64,000 nucleotides of DNA, from assembly GCF_042432825.1 (NCBI RefSeq), contig NZ_JBHLWN010000008.1, positions 1 through 64,000 of the forward strand. The letters run 5' to 3'. Source of the stretch: Gordoniibacillus chartarius. Lineage in GTDB: Bacteria > Bacillota > Bacilli > Paenibacillales > NBRC-103111. The translations under genes and the position numbers were made by a program. Below, in pieces: positions 50,401-59,400 of the stretch (the first letter of the stretch is position 1; each line of letters begins with the position of its first letter). The notes beneath the pieces are model-generated. The model was not told the origin of the DNA. It saw nothing but the letters and a program-made list of their open reading frames with translations, and ran no database searches.

Positions 50401-53206
50401 CCCCGGCATTCCACGTCGTTCCGCCGTCGGTTGACGTGTACACCTTGTAGCCTGCCAAGTCGCTGTCCTCGTTGGCATTCCAGATGAGTGCGGCGCTGCC
50501 GTCGACGGCACTGCCGGTCAAGCCCGCCGGTGTGCTTGGCGGCGTCACATCGCCGCTGCTCGGCGTTGCGTTCGCCGATGCAGACTTGGGCGACTCGTTG
50601 CCGGACGTGTCGATGGCTGTTACCGCAAACGTGTAAGCCTGACCGTTCGTCAAGCCTGTCGCTTGATAAGATCGGGCGGTGCCTACCGAGATGCCCGCAT
50701 TCCAGGTCGTCCCGCCGTTAGCGGATACGTACACCTTATAATCCGCGAGATCGCCTTCCGTATTGGCGTTCCAATTGAGCTGCGCCGTCGTATTGCCCGG
50801 CGCTGCCGTCAGTCCGGTCGGCGCTGCCGGCGGAACCGTGTCCGGCTCTTCATGCGGGGTAAGCTCCACGCCGGCCGATTTTGCGGATTCGTTGCCGCTT
50901 GCGTCATAAGCGGCCAAAGCGAACCAATACGTCGTTTCGTACTGGAGGCCCGACACCGAGTATGCGGTAAGCTGCGGCTCGATTTGGATTGGAGTCGGCG
51001 TCCATGTCGTACCGTCTAAAGAAACATACAAATTATACCCGGCCAGATCGTTCTCCGTATTTGCCTGCCAAGTGAGATCCGCTTGGTTCGCGCTTGTCGA
51101 GCCTGTGAAGCCTGCAGGTACGGCCGGCGGCGTCGTGTCAGGTCCCGTGTCCCCTTGCGGCTGCGCCGAAACCGAAGTCGACTTGGCCGACTCGTTGCCT
51201 GCTTCGTCATAGGCGGTCACCGCAAAAGTGTATTCAGTGCCATTGGTCAAATTGACGACCACATATGTCGTTGCTGCAATACCCTCGGCAGCCGTGGTCC
51301 AGGACGCACCGCCGTCCGTGGAGAGATAGATGTTATAGCCCGCGAGATCGCTGCTCGTCACCTCGTCCCAGGTCAGCGTCACTGCCTGGTCCCCGGCTTC
51401 CGCCGCAAGATTGGCCGGCACGTCCGGAGGCGTTTGGTCCGGAGCGGCGCTCGGAGTGACGTCAACCGCCGGGGAACGGGCGGATTCATTGCCGACGTGG
51501 TCATATGCGGTAATCGCGACTCGGTAGCTGACGCCGTTCGTCAGCCCTTGCAGCTTGAAGGACGTCACTTTGCCGACGTCGATGCCGCTCCGCCAGCTCG
51601 TTCCCTGGTCCTCGGACACATACACCTTGTAGCCCGACAAATCCGCGTCGGCATTGGCCGTCCAGCCGAGGCTCGCCTCACTGTCGCCTGCCGCAGCCTG
51701 CAGCCCCGCCGGTACGGACGGAGGTGTCGTATCTCCCGGTGTTTGCGAGCCTCCGCCGCCTCCACCTCCGCCGCCGGGACTATGGTTGACTTTGCCGTCC
51801 AGCACGGACAGCTCGCCCATTGCGGCCAACCGTCCGGCAGCGGGAGCCTGAACCGTTTCCTTAATGTCGATGATGCGGCAGGAGCAATCCGGCTTGCCGT
51901 TCCCACTGCCGCTGTTGCCGTTGCCGTTGCTGTTACTGTTACTGTTACTGTTGCCGTTGCTGTTGCTATTGCTGCTGCTGTTGCTAATGCCGTTACCTTC
52001 ATCCAAAGCAGCCAGCACGGCTCGAACCTCTCCATTTTCCAAAAGCTTGGCATTCGTCTCCTTGCCGCTTCCGGCAGAAACCGAATCGTCCAGCTCGATC
52101 ATCGTCAGCCTATAGGTACGCTCCGGCAGCACCTGTGCCTTGAACGTCCCGTCGAGCCCGGTAACTGCATAGAAGGTCGGATTCGTCGTCAGCGTCAAAA
52201 TAACGCCAGACTCCTCCTTACCCCCATTCCCGGTAACCTTGCCCGTTATGGTCGCCGCTTGCGTCGTACGGATGTCCGCATTAGTGCTGTTCTTGTTGAA
52301 TTCCACCTGCTGATAGGCGACTACACCGTCTGCGACAGCGTTAATGTCGTAGGCGCCATAAGGCAGCTTCGTTTCGAATCGGCCATTCGCATCCGTCGTG
52401 CCTGCGGCCGCATAGCTCCGTTTGCCTTTGGCATGGATTTGCACCGAAGCCCCTGCAAGCGGCTTCGCATCCGGCGTCGTAACGCGCAGCTGCAGTACGC
52501 CCTCCTTCTTCTCCTGAGCAGGCTTCCGCTCATCGAGCTTCTTCAAGGAACGGTGCAGCATGACGGCCGCCTCGGCCCGGGTGACGTTGTTCGAAGGCCG
52601 GTAGGTGTTGTCCTCGTAGCCCTGGATCACCTGCGCCCTGCTCATCGCCGCAACTGCCGAAGCTGCCCAATCCGGGACCTCAGTCCGATCTTGAAAATCG
52701 AGCTGACCGCCCGTGTCGAGCGAAAGCACCCGCTGCAGCATGACGGCAAGCTCGCTCCGGGTGACGGTAAGGCCCGGCCGGAACGTGCCGTCGGCATAGC
52801 CTTCGATCAGCCCCAGACGGGATGCGCGGGCGAGCTCCTCCTTGCGCGGATGCTCAAGAAGGTCCGTGAAGACGGCGCTGTCCGCCTTCACCACCGTTTT
52901 TCCCGCCGCCTCCGCCAGATGCAGCAGCCATAGCGCCGCATCGCCTCTCGTTAAAGCCATGTTCGGCCGGAAAGCGGCTTGCCCGGCCGCCGGCTCGATG
53001 AGACCTTGACGCAGCAGCTCCTCAATCTCCGCCTTTGCCCAGTCGGGCAGCTCTTCTCCGGCCGAAGCCGAAAGGGCTTCCCCTGGAACCGCTTGCGGAA
53101 GAACCGCCTCCGCAGCGATTGCCGCAGGCGGCACAGCCGCCGTCTGCAGCAGCAGTACGAATGTAAACCAAATGGACCATTGTCTTCTTAACCAACGGGA
53201 TTTCAT
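44411..53206 (-). CDS. giant SLH-anchored teneurin-like RHS protein, copy 1
   Basis: A 2931-residue surface protein. Signal peptide 1-32; three SLH domains about 52-230 (LTRGDAALWLL, VTRSELAVMLQR, VTRAEAAVMLHR) that should bind pyruvylated wall polymer; carboxypeptidase-regulatory-like domains about 240-395; Asn/Ser linker about 400-435 with a CSC motif; poly-Gly; five FN3 repeats about 490-990; a TTR-like domain near 1030-1110 (NHPEFGQTLSRSDGAYD); a Ca-binding-like DTDGDGTADD near 1275; an FN-plug-like block near 1370 (YQSSRTPGY, FSWDGLDGFGRK); an NHL-type propeller about 1535-1835; YD repeats about 1900-2685; RHS core ending NNPVVLRDPCGL near 2785; a 145-residue tip with six Cys. This order matches the teneurin core. 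ATG 53206 follows GAGGAGG. Confidence 0.9.
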   Translation of the reverse strand: MKSRWLRRQWSIWFTFVLLLQTAAVPPAAIAAEAVLPQAVPGEALSASAGEELPDWAKAEIEELLRQGLIEPAAGQAAFRPNMALTRGDAALWLLHLAEAAGKTVVKADSAVFTDLLEHPRKEELARASRLGLIEGYADGTFRPGLTVTRSELAVMLQRVLSLDTGGQLDFQDRTEVPDWAASAVAAMSRAQVIQGYEDNTYRPSNNVTRAEAAVMLHRSLKKLDERKPAQEKKEGVLQLRVTTPDAKPLAGASVQIHAKGKRSYAAAGTTDANGRFETKLPYGAYDINAVADGVVAYQQVEFNKNSTNADIRTTQAATITGKVTGNGGKEESGVILTLTTNPTFYAVTGLDGTFKAQVLPERTYRLTMIELDDSVSAGSGKETNAKLLENGEVRAVLAALDEGNGISNSSSNSNSNGNSNSNSNSNGNGNSGSGNGKPDCSCRIIDIKETVQAPAAGRLAAMGELSVLDGKVNHSPGGGGGGGGGSQTPGDTTPPSVPAGLQAAAGDSEASLGWTANADADLSGYKVYVSEDQGTSWRSGIDVGKVTSFKLQGLTNGVSYRVAITAYDHVGNESARSPAVDVTPSAAPDQTPPDVPANLAAEAGDQAVTLTWDEVTSSDLAGYNIYLSTDGGASWTTAAEGIAATTYVVVNLTNGTEYTFAVTAYDEAGNESAKSTSVSAQPQGDTGPDTTPPAVPAGFTGSTSANQADLTWQANTENDLAGYNLYVSLDGTTWTPTPIQIEPQLTAYSVSGLQYETTYWFALAAYDASGNESAKSAGVELTPHEEPDTVPPAAPTGLTAAPGNTTAQLNWNANTEGDLADYKVYVSANGGTTWNAGISVGTARSYQATGLTNGQAYTFAVTAIDTSGNESPKSASANATPSSGDVTPPSTPAGLTGSAVDGSAALIWNANEDSDLAGYKVYTSTDGGTTWNAGANANKLTAYTAGGLTDGSSYSFAVSAYDTNGNESGKSNVVTLTPQKQAIPADPAASAPEIPITGQTSFGEQTEFLYTGPEAVQAGVIPGAIRPAVSAVLRGKVLDADGQPLAGAKVTILNHPEFGQTLSRSDGAYDMVVNGTGMLTVQFGKEGYMTVQRSEQVKLEGYTAIEDVVLRPYDTKMTVLNLTDAQEMQVAQGTTVSDEDGARTSTLLVPKGTSATMKLPDGTVRPLPEIHFRATEYTVGANGKEAMPGELPQNVGYTYAVELSADEAIAAGATEVTFNQPLYHYVDNFLEFPVGTAVPNAYYDRKAGMWIPALDGVVIGIVSVDGGTAQIDTDGDGTADDAAKLGVYGITAEEQQKLATLYTAGKSLWRVPIPHFTPWDHNWPYAPPPDAVSPPRWAPKNTQPDPREEPCKQKGSIIGCEDQSLGEEIPIPGTPYKLTYQSSRTPGYTSRSTVEVPVTGASLPASLKSITVSVEVAGKMVYRTLPKTLNQTFTFSWDGLDGFGRKLIGDHRYRISVQYHYKAQYVGTGSGFQSSWAQVPTDFTSIIGNRESEEISLGQDYEGVISSPVNPYEEVGIAGWSFHTHHMFDGTTSKLVRGDGETVRKVSGQFSPLTPQGSGPSTQYTINTNLFAFVGSDKYFLMTNQLNPRELVVVRVTPDNIALKYAVYPNPTVSEPKGFAISPDGTVYLTFLGEGILKKGPADSDWQRVVGKGNYGGPKIPDGSKGTDVGLFEATALTADADGNLYFESTHALTWPNSEIVYYRLDARGYVYVAGGNSFGPDSGPATSANIGYGRMVVSPNGTLYIVDNVYDYWGGKSRVRRVTKQGTTELVAGDASMSTRNPDIVDGMEATKARFNVRNVFIDAQENVYLLIWAGSGWGDIYKITQDGIAHLVDQTEAFDFVKRRNFPTSNIKPVGVDPQGQVIFRALDNFKPLFFHVGPDSDQSILPEDDGLTLNRIDLETGRHNETVHAVTGAVMERFGYDAEGRLITLTDASGNVTTVERDAEGKPTAIVAPGGQRTTLTVDEHNQLRAVAGAGQFRYDMTYDGKGLLKSVTDPNRHVSEYSYDAKGLLIEAKTPTGGLKTIARTELSDGVSVTFTDAAGRQTVYETRKVGSDTIRTVTEPGGAKSIVVYKSDGSKEITYTDGTKITQKFLSDPRFGMDAPVLTQMKITTPDGRIVNHTENREVVKDAEGKLQSLTVTYTTNGAVSKIKYDAAARTYTETTAEGTVKVSTIDTLGRVVREEYPNEPIEPVIYTFDERGRIGGMAQGDHSMTYRYNTLNQLIAEEDENGNKKEYTYNDDGLLRTIKLPDGKTYTKDTDGNGQVVKLTMPDGTVYDQQFNSLNQFQGFGPEGQQPWLMLTHDNAGMLDHTTLASGRVLQYGYETDGARRITSMNDDDVQRSFGYSDATDRVAQIAAAQAGRPTLSQSIGYTYAGTEVKKMTLAGAVNATFDYTFDTAKNVTNITNVHTTVSGLVYGQQTTQVHDTAIGWDRDEQLTRFGPFQFEREKTGLIDTVTDGKFTIDNEYDELGKIKRRDYLWNGQLVTSSEYTYNSRGLLENETVTASSGASNQAHYEYDLAGQLESAVRTGTEGSHSESYVYDDNKNRKSRQIGGGAAVASSYTAQGVLQSVGGTPYEFDADGFLQKRGEDTFRYGIRGELLEATVTGLSYGGSVTSATYRYAYDAIGRRTAREDGSGITEKYLYGHPEFIHMITASIDKNGVMTNYYYNDEGLLVGFERDGQRYYVVTDNVGTPREVLDSNGTVVKKLRYDSYGVLLSDSNPSFELIIGFAGGLEDRAIGLVRFGARDYDPASGRWTARDPLLLESGEPNVYAYVGNNPVVLRDPCGLFCIGASAYAGPGIGGKVCITSEGISSCLEAGFGAGGGLEVDPFEDLAKSGSTFEAAAKVQYGPLKGELGGKYFKAFDPCQEGEGKLIAKLGAGPIQLDLTDLSKSAVKGKEADLGKTMKELFKPSVKLEAAVKVKQCLQAKW
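51905..51996 (-). repeat. coding microsatellite for Asn/Ser/Gly linker in giant copy 1
   Basis: Near-repeats of GTTGCT / GTTACT / GTTGCC triplet pairs (plus strand) encode about 30 residues of Asn-Ser/Asn-Gly just after the carboxypeptidase-like domains. Such tracts change length by slippage and would tune the distance between wall anchor and outer part. Confidence 0.7.
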
Positions 53207-53310
53207 AGAAGCCTCCTCGATTCCGCTATCTCATGCAACAAAATGTATCTCTCCCCATTATGAAAGGGAGCGCGTCATGCGAATAGAGACTGAAAGCGCA
53301 AATCACGACA
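53207..53310 (-). promoter_or_regulatory. upstream region of giant copy 1, duplicated with copy 2
   Basis: Shares two blocks with the region before copy 2: GATACATTTTGTTGCA about 20 nt from the start codon (53231-53246), and GATTTGCGCTTTCAGTCTCT near 53285-53304. Between them CATAAT could be a -10. The sharing shows the duplication included the promoter and suggests a common regulator; no clear -35 for sigma-A. Confidence 0.4.
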
Positions 53311-53433
53311 TGACTGGTCATCGATTGGACCGTGACTCGTCACGGTGACAGGTATAGACTTGGCGGCGTTGGCGACGGCAATCGGCTTGTCCGCAGGTAT
53401 TCTTTTCACGGGGCAAAAGACGCATAACGAAAA

Positions 53434-53471
53434 GAAGCTGCCCAAGCCATATTGGATGACTCGGGACAGCC
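53434..53471 (-). terminator. probable terminator of the second giant gene
   Basis: Minus-strand GCTGtCCCGAG ... CTTGGGCAGC with mismatches, followed by TTCTTTTCG. It lies just after the stop at 53478; imperfect stem, so moderate confidence. Confidence 0.55.
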
Positions 53472-53477
53472 CTGAAA

Positions 53478-56400
53478 TTAGAATTTATGAGCACCGCATA
53501 TTTTAATCTTCGCCGCCGCTTCCAGCTTGACGGAAGGCTTGAACAAGCCCGCTATCGTTTTCTTCAGGCCGTCCATGTCCTTTCCTTTCGTCGATTCCAA
53601 CAATTTATCCAAATCCGAGAACTTCGTCTTTAGCGCCGATTTCGACAGATCCGTCACATCCGCTTGGAACGGGCCTGCACCGAGCTTGGCAATCGGCTTG
53701 CCTTCGCCCGGTGCGCACGGGTCCCAGGCTTTGAAATATTTAGCGCCGAGCTCGCCCTTGATCGGACCGTACTGCACTTTCAATGCCGCTTCAGTGGTAA
53801 TCCCGCCCTCGGCTATAGCCTCGAACGGGTCAATCTCCAGACCGCCGCCGACACCGACGCCTGCCTCCCCGCATGCGGATACCCCTTCTTTATCGATACA
53901 TACTTTGGCTCCGAGGCCGAGCCCTTCATAGGCCGATGCACCGATACAGAACAAGCCGCACGGGTCGCGCAGATTGACCGGGTTGTTGCCTACGTACACG
54001 TAGACATTCGGCTCCCCGCTGTCCAGGAGAATCGGGTCGCGCGCCGTCCACCTGCCTGACAACGGGTCGTAGTCTCTGGCGCCGAAGCGCACGAGTCCGG
54101 TCGCCCGGTCCTCCAGTCCCCCTGCATAGCCGATCAAGAGAGCGAAGTCAGGGTTGGAATCGCTGAGCAGCTTGCCGAAGCTGTCGTAGCGCAGCTTCTT
54201 CATCACATTGCCGTTCCCGTCCAGCACCTCTCTCGGCGTGCCGACCGAATCGGTCACCGTATAATAGCGCGCTCCGCCGCGGTCGAAGCCGAGAAGCAGA
54301 CCTTCGTCGTTGTAGTAGTAGTTCGTTACTACACCATTTGTGTCAATAGAAGCCGTGATTAGGTTCGTGAAGTCCGGATGCCCGTATAAATATTTTTCCG
54401 ATTTCCCGTTACTGTCCACTTTAGCCGTCCTGCGTCCAAGGGCGTCGTAGGCATAGCTGTACATGCCGGGTGCATCCGTACCGTACGCGCTTTCCGTTAC
54501 TGTTGCCGAGAGCAGCTCACCCTTGATGCCGTAACGGAACGTATTGCCGCCCCTCTTCTGCAGGAAGCCATCGGCATCGAACACGTACTCCGTCCCGCCT
54601 ACCGATTGCAGATTGCCTTGAGCGTCGTAGCTGCTCGCAACCGGAGCGGATCCGTTCACCTGCGAGGACTTGCGGTTCTTGTTGTCGTCATATTCATAAC
54701 TCTCGCTGAATGTACCGTCGATTCCGCTGGAAGCCGCAGACTTCAGTTGGCCGTTCTTATCGTACTCGTAATGTGTCAGCTGCGCCCCGCCCCCAACTAC
54801 CGTTACCGTTTCATCTTGCAGAAGGCCGCGGCCATTGACCGTGTAGTCGCTGCTCGAGCGGAGCTGGCCGTTCCACAAATACTCGCGGCGCTTGATTTTG
54901 CCTGCCTCATCGTATTGATTCGAAATCGTGAATTTCCCGTCCGTAACGGACTCGACCAGTCCCGTAGGCTTGCGGACGAACTGGAACGGGCCGAACCTGG
55001 TCAGCTGCTCATCGCGGTCCCAGCCGAGCGCGGTGTCCTGCGTAACGGTTGTCGTCTGTCCATACACCTCGCCGGTAACAGTCGTACGGATATTGGTGAT
55101 ATTCGTAATGTTTCTGGCAGTATCGAAGGTATAGTCAAAGGTTGCATTGACGGCGCCCTGCATCTTCATTTGACGAACCTCGGTACCGGAATATTTGAAC
55201 TCTGTCGACTGCCGGAGCGACGGCTGGCCGGCCTGCTCCGCCACGATCTGACTTACCCGATCCGTCACGTCCTCATAGCTGAACGTGCGCAGCAGGTCAT
55301 TGTCATTCATGGAACTGATCCGTTTCGCGCCCCCGTCCTCATAACCGTATTGCAGCACTCGCCCGCTTGCGAGAGTCGAGCGGCTCAGCACTCCCGCCGA
55401 ATTATGCTCGTGCGTAACCCAAGGCGAGCGTCCTTCTTGATCGAAGCTTTCGAATTGATTCAGTTTCGAAAAGTTTTGGTTATATACGGTACCGTCCGGC
55501 ATCGTCAGCTTCTTCAGCTTGCCGTTGCCGTCGTATTCCTTGCGGTAAATCTGTCCGTCCGGCTGCTTAATCCAGGCAACAAGTCCGGCGTCATCGTAGC
55601 CGTACTCCTTCTCATTTCCCGCTTCATCGGTTTCTTTAACCCGCTGATTCAACGTATTGTACGTATAGGTCAAAGAGTGAGCCCCTTGCTGGACCGTTTT
55701 CAGTCTTCCGCGTTCATCGAAGGTATAGTTTAGCGGCTCAATCGACTGTCCCGGGTATTCCTCGCGGTAAATGCGCCCTTTGGCATCCAGATAAGACACC
55801 TTGACATAGCCTTCGGCGGTCGTTTCCGTATAGGTGCCGGCAGCCGCATCGTACTTGATGCTTGAGGTCGCTCCATTGGCGGTGGTGGACAGTGTCAGCT
55901 TCTTCAGTTTGCCCTCGGCATCCTTTTCGATGGTACGCATTTCTTTGTAATCAACCGTGCGTCCGTCCGGTGTCGTTATCTTCATTTCGCTAAGCACCGG
56001 GGCATCCATGCCGAATTGAGGATCGCTTCCGAGCTTCTGAACCGCTTTGCTGCCGTCGGCATAGACGATTTCCTTGGAACCGTCCGCTTTGCGGGTCACC
56101 ATCGACTTGGCGCCGCCGGGATAAGTGATCGTCAGTATGGTATCGGATTCGATTTTACGCGTCTCATAGATGGTCTTGAGGCCTTCCGCATCCGTGAATG
56201 TCACGGACATGCCGTCGCTCAGCTCCTGCCGCTCCAGCGTCTTCACGCCGCCGGCGGCGTTCTTCGCTTCGATCAACAGTCCCTCTGCATCGTACTTATA
56301 CTCGGACTGCTGCCGATTCGGATCGGTGAACGTCTTGAGCAAGCCTTTGTCATCATAGGTCATGTCGTACCGTACGTTACCCGGTCCGACCACTGCCCTT

Positions 56401-59400
56401 AGCTGACGATCATCGTCGACGGTAAGCACGGTTCTCTGCCCGCCCGAAGCTACGATTGCCGTCGGCAAGCCTAGCGCATCGCGCTCGATCGTCGTCACGT
56501 TGCCGTTCGTATCGGCGATGCTGGTCAGACGACCTGCGTCATCGTGGCCAAATTGCTCGAGAACCGCACCGGTGATCGCATGGACGGTTTCGGTGTGGCG
56601 TCCCGTCTTCCGGTCGATTCGGGTGGAGGTGACTCCGTCATCTGCCGGAATATCTGCCTTCACGCCGCCGGCGACAACTTGAATGAATTGCCCTCCATAC
56701 CGCGGATAAATCTCTTTCTTCGCACGGAAAACCAGCTGTCCGTTCGTCCCAATTCCTACCAACTTGAGATAGTCCATGTCGAACCCGTTTTTCCTTACGT
56801 ATTCCAGAGCTTCCGTATTATCGATGTAGTGAGCCACGCCGTCCGAAGAGATTTTGTAAACATAGCCCCGCTTCTCTTCATACCTCATGACGAACACATA
56901 AATATTCTCATAATCATCGATAAATACCGACTTCTCATCCGAATAGAACCGCGCCTTCTTGGCGCTCTTGCCGTCTGCCAGGGCACCTTCCACCGTAGTG
57001 CGGTCGATGCTGCCGGCAACCAGCTCCAGCTTGCCGTCCTCTGTGATTCTCCGAATGCGGGTCTTGGCGCCCAAGTTATCCCATACTCCGTCTATGGCGT
57101 AAAGGATTCCGTTCGGACTGCTGATCAGATTGCTGTTGACGAGATTCGCCGGGGTAGCCGGACCGCTGTCGGGCCCGCCGGGGACGTTGTACTCGCGATG
57201 AATGTCTTTATTGATATATCCGCTCGTATCAAGCCTGTAGTAAACATACTGACTAAAGGTTGAGCCTCCCCTGGCGTCGAAATACAGATTTCCTTCCCGG
57301 TCCACGCTGAGGTTCAGTGTATTATTGATCTTGGTGTCCGCCGCCTTCGTGCCGTCCGGGATGACATCCGGGCCTACACCTCCGGGGATCAAACAAGTCC
57401 AATCCGCATCGGCGGTTCCTTTCTTCCAAATCCCGTACCCTGAAAATGCAAGATACAAGGTGCCGTCCGTACCGACGACGAGGTGTTCCGGTGTTTGGCC
57501 ATTCGGCGTTTTGAACGTTGCGATCTTCCGCGAAGTTTTGTCCGCAGTGACCTGTACAACATAGAGCTCGTTCCGAAGCACCTGATTATTCTCGAATTTA
57601 TTGAGAATGAAGTAAGAGCTATTGCCCGCGAAGGCATAGACGTCGGGGTTCGTAACATACTGCCCCTGGCCACCCTGCGGCTGAATCGGGCCGTACAGGC
57701 CGTTGTCCTTCTTCAGAGCCTCGCCGTCGCCGGTTTGCAGCGTCATCGATTCGCTGTCGAACCAATTGTGCGAGCTGATGCTCCATCCCGCCACGCCGCT
57801 TTCCTCATAAGGATTAACGGGGCTTCTGAGGAAGCCTTCGTATACCTGCGGGAGAACGATATCAGAGGTTAACTCCCGGGGCTGCCCCGTCCCGATCATA
57901 TATCCGGCAGATATCCGGTTCCAGCTGGATTGGAATTGGGATTGCGAAGCGTAGTAGACCAGACCGTAATGATAAGAGACCGTGATTCGATATGGGAATT
58001 CTCCAACATGCTTGCGGCCGTATCCGTCCATACCGTCCCAATTGAACGTGAACGTTTGATTCGGGGCTTTCGGCATCGTCTTCGTGATGACCTTGCCGGC
58101 AAGCTCTACCCGGACCGTAATGGCCTTCAACGTCCCCGGCAGCGCAGACGGTCCGGTAACCGGCACTTGCACCGTAGATTTGGCGAGATACCCTTCGGTA
58201 CGGTCGCTTTGATACCTCAGCTTGTAAGGAGTACCCGCTACCGGGATTTCTTCTCCGAGCGATTGGTCCAAACAACCGATAATGGAACCGAGCTGCTCGC
58301 ACGCCTCTTCCAGCGTCAGCTCACGCGGCTCTTCACGCGGCGGATTGACTGCATCAGGCGGCGGTCCGTACGGCCAGTTATGATCCCACGGGGTAAAATG
58401 CGGAATAGGCACCCGCCATACGCTTTGCCCGGCCGTGTATAAGCCGGCCAGCTTCTGCCGCTCTTCGTCCGTAATCTCGTATTTGGACAGCTTCGATGAG
58501 TCGTCGGCAGCGCCGTCACCGTCGGTATCGATCTGCGCAGCACCTCCGTCCACGTTCACAATACCGATAATGATACCGTCTAGCGCAGGGACCCATCGGC
58601 CGGCCTTTCGATCGTAATACGCATTCGGCACCTTCACACCGACCGGAAACTCCAGGAAGTTATCCACATAGTGGTACAACGGTTTACTAAACGTGACTTC
58701 CTCCGCCCCCGCCGCAACGGCTTCGTCAGCCGATAATTCTACGGCGTACGTGTAGCCGACGTTCGGCGGAAGCTCGCCCGGCATCGCCTGCATGCCCCTT
58801 GTTCCAACCGTATACTCCGTCGAGCGAAAATGAATCTCGGACAGCGGCTTCACCGTACCGTCAGGCAGCTTCATCGTCGCAGTCGTGCCTGCCGGTACCA
58901 GCACCGTGGAAGTGCGCGTGCCCTCCTCATCGGTGACCGGCGTACCTTGAGCGATCTGGATGTCCGTTGCGTTCGTCAAATTCAGCACCGTCACCTTCGC
59001 ATCATAGGCTTTCAGCACCACATCCTCGACCTGTGTATATTGTTCGTGAACGGCCGCAGCGAAGCGCTGCACGGTCATGTAACCCTCTTTGCCGAACTGA
59101 ACGGTATGCATCCCCGTCCCGTTTACGACGAAATCATAGGCTCCATCCGAACGGCTTAACGTTTGGCCATATTCCGGATGGTTGAGGATCGTAATCTTGA
59201 CACCGGCGAGAGGCTGGCCGGCGGCATCGGATACGGTCCCTTTCAGAACGGAGGCTATGGCCGGCTGAATAGTTCCGGGAATAACGCCTTGCTGCACGGC
59301 TTGAGGACCGTTGTACAGGAATTCGATCTGCTCGCCGAACTTTGTTGGACTCGTCAGCGGAATCGGCGTTGCCGAGGCTGCCGGATCTTCCGGAATCGCC

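Noticed and set aside
48911..52933. long plus-strand frames (507 and 616 codons) opposite giant copy 1
   Set aside because: Shadows of FN3 and YD-repeat coding sequence.
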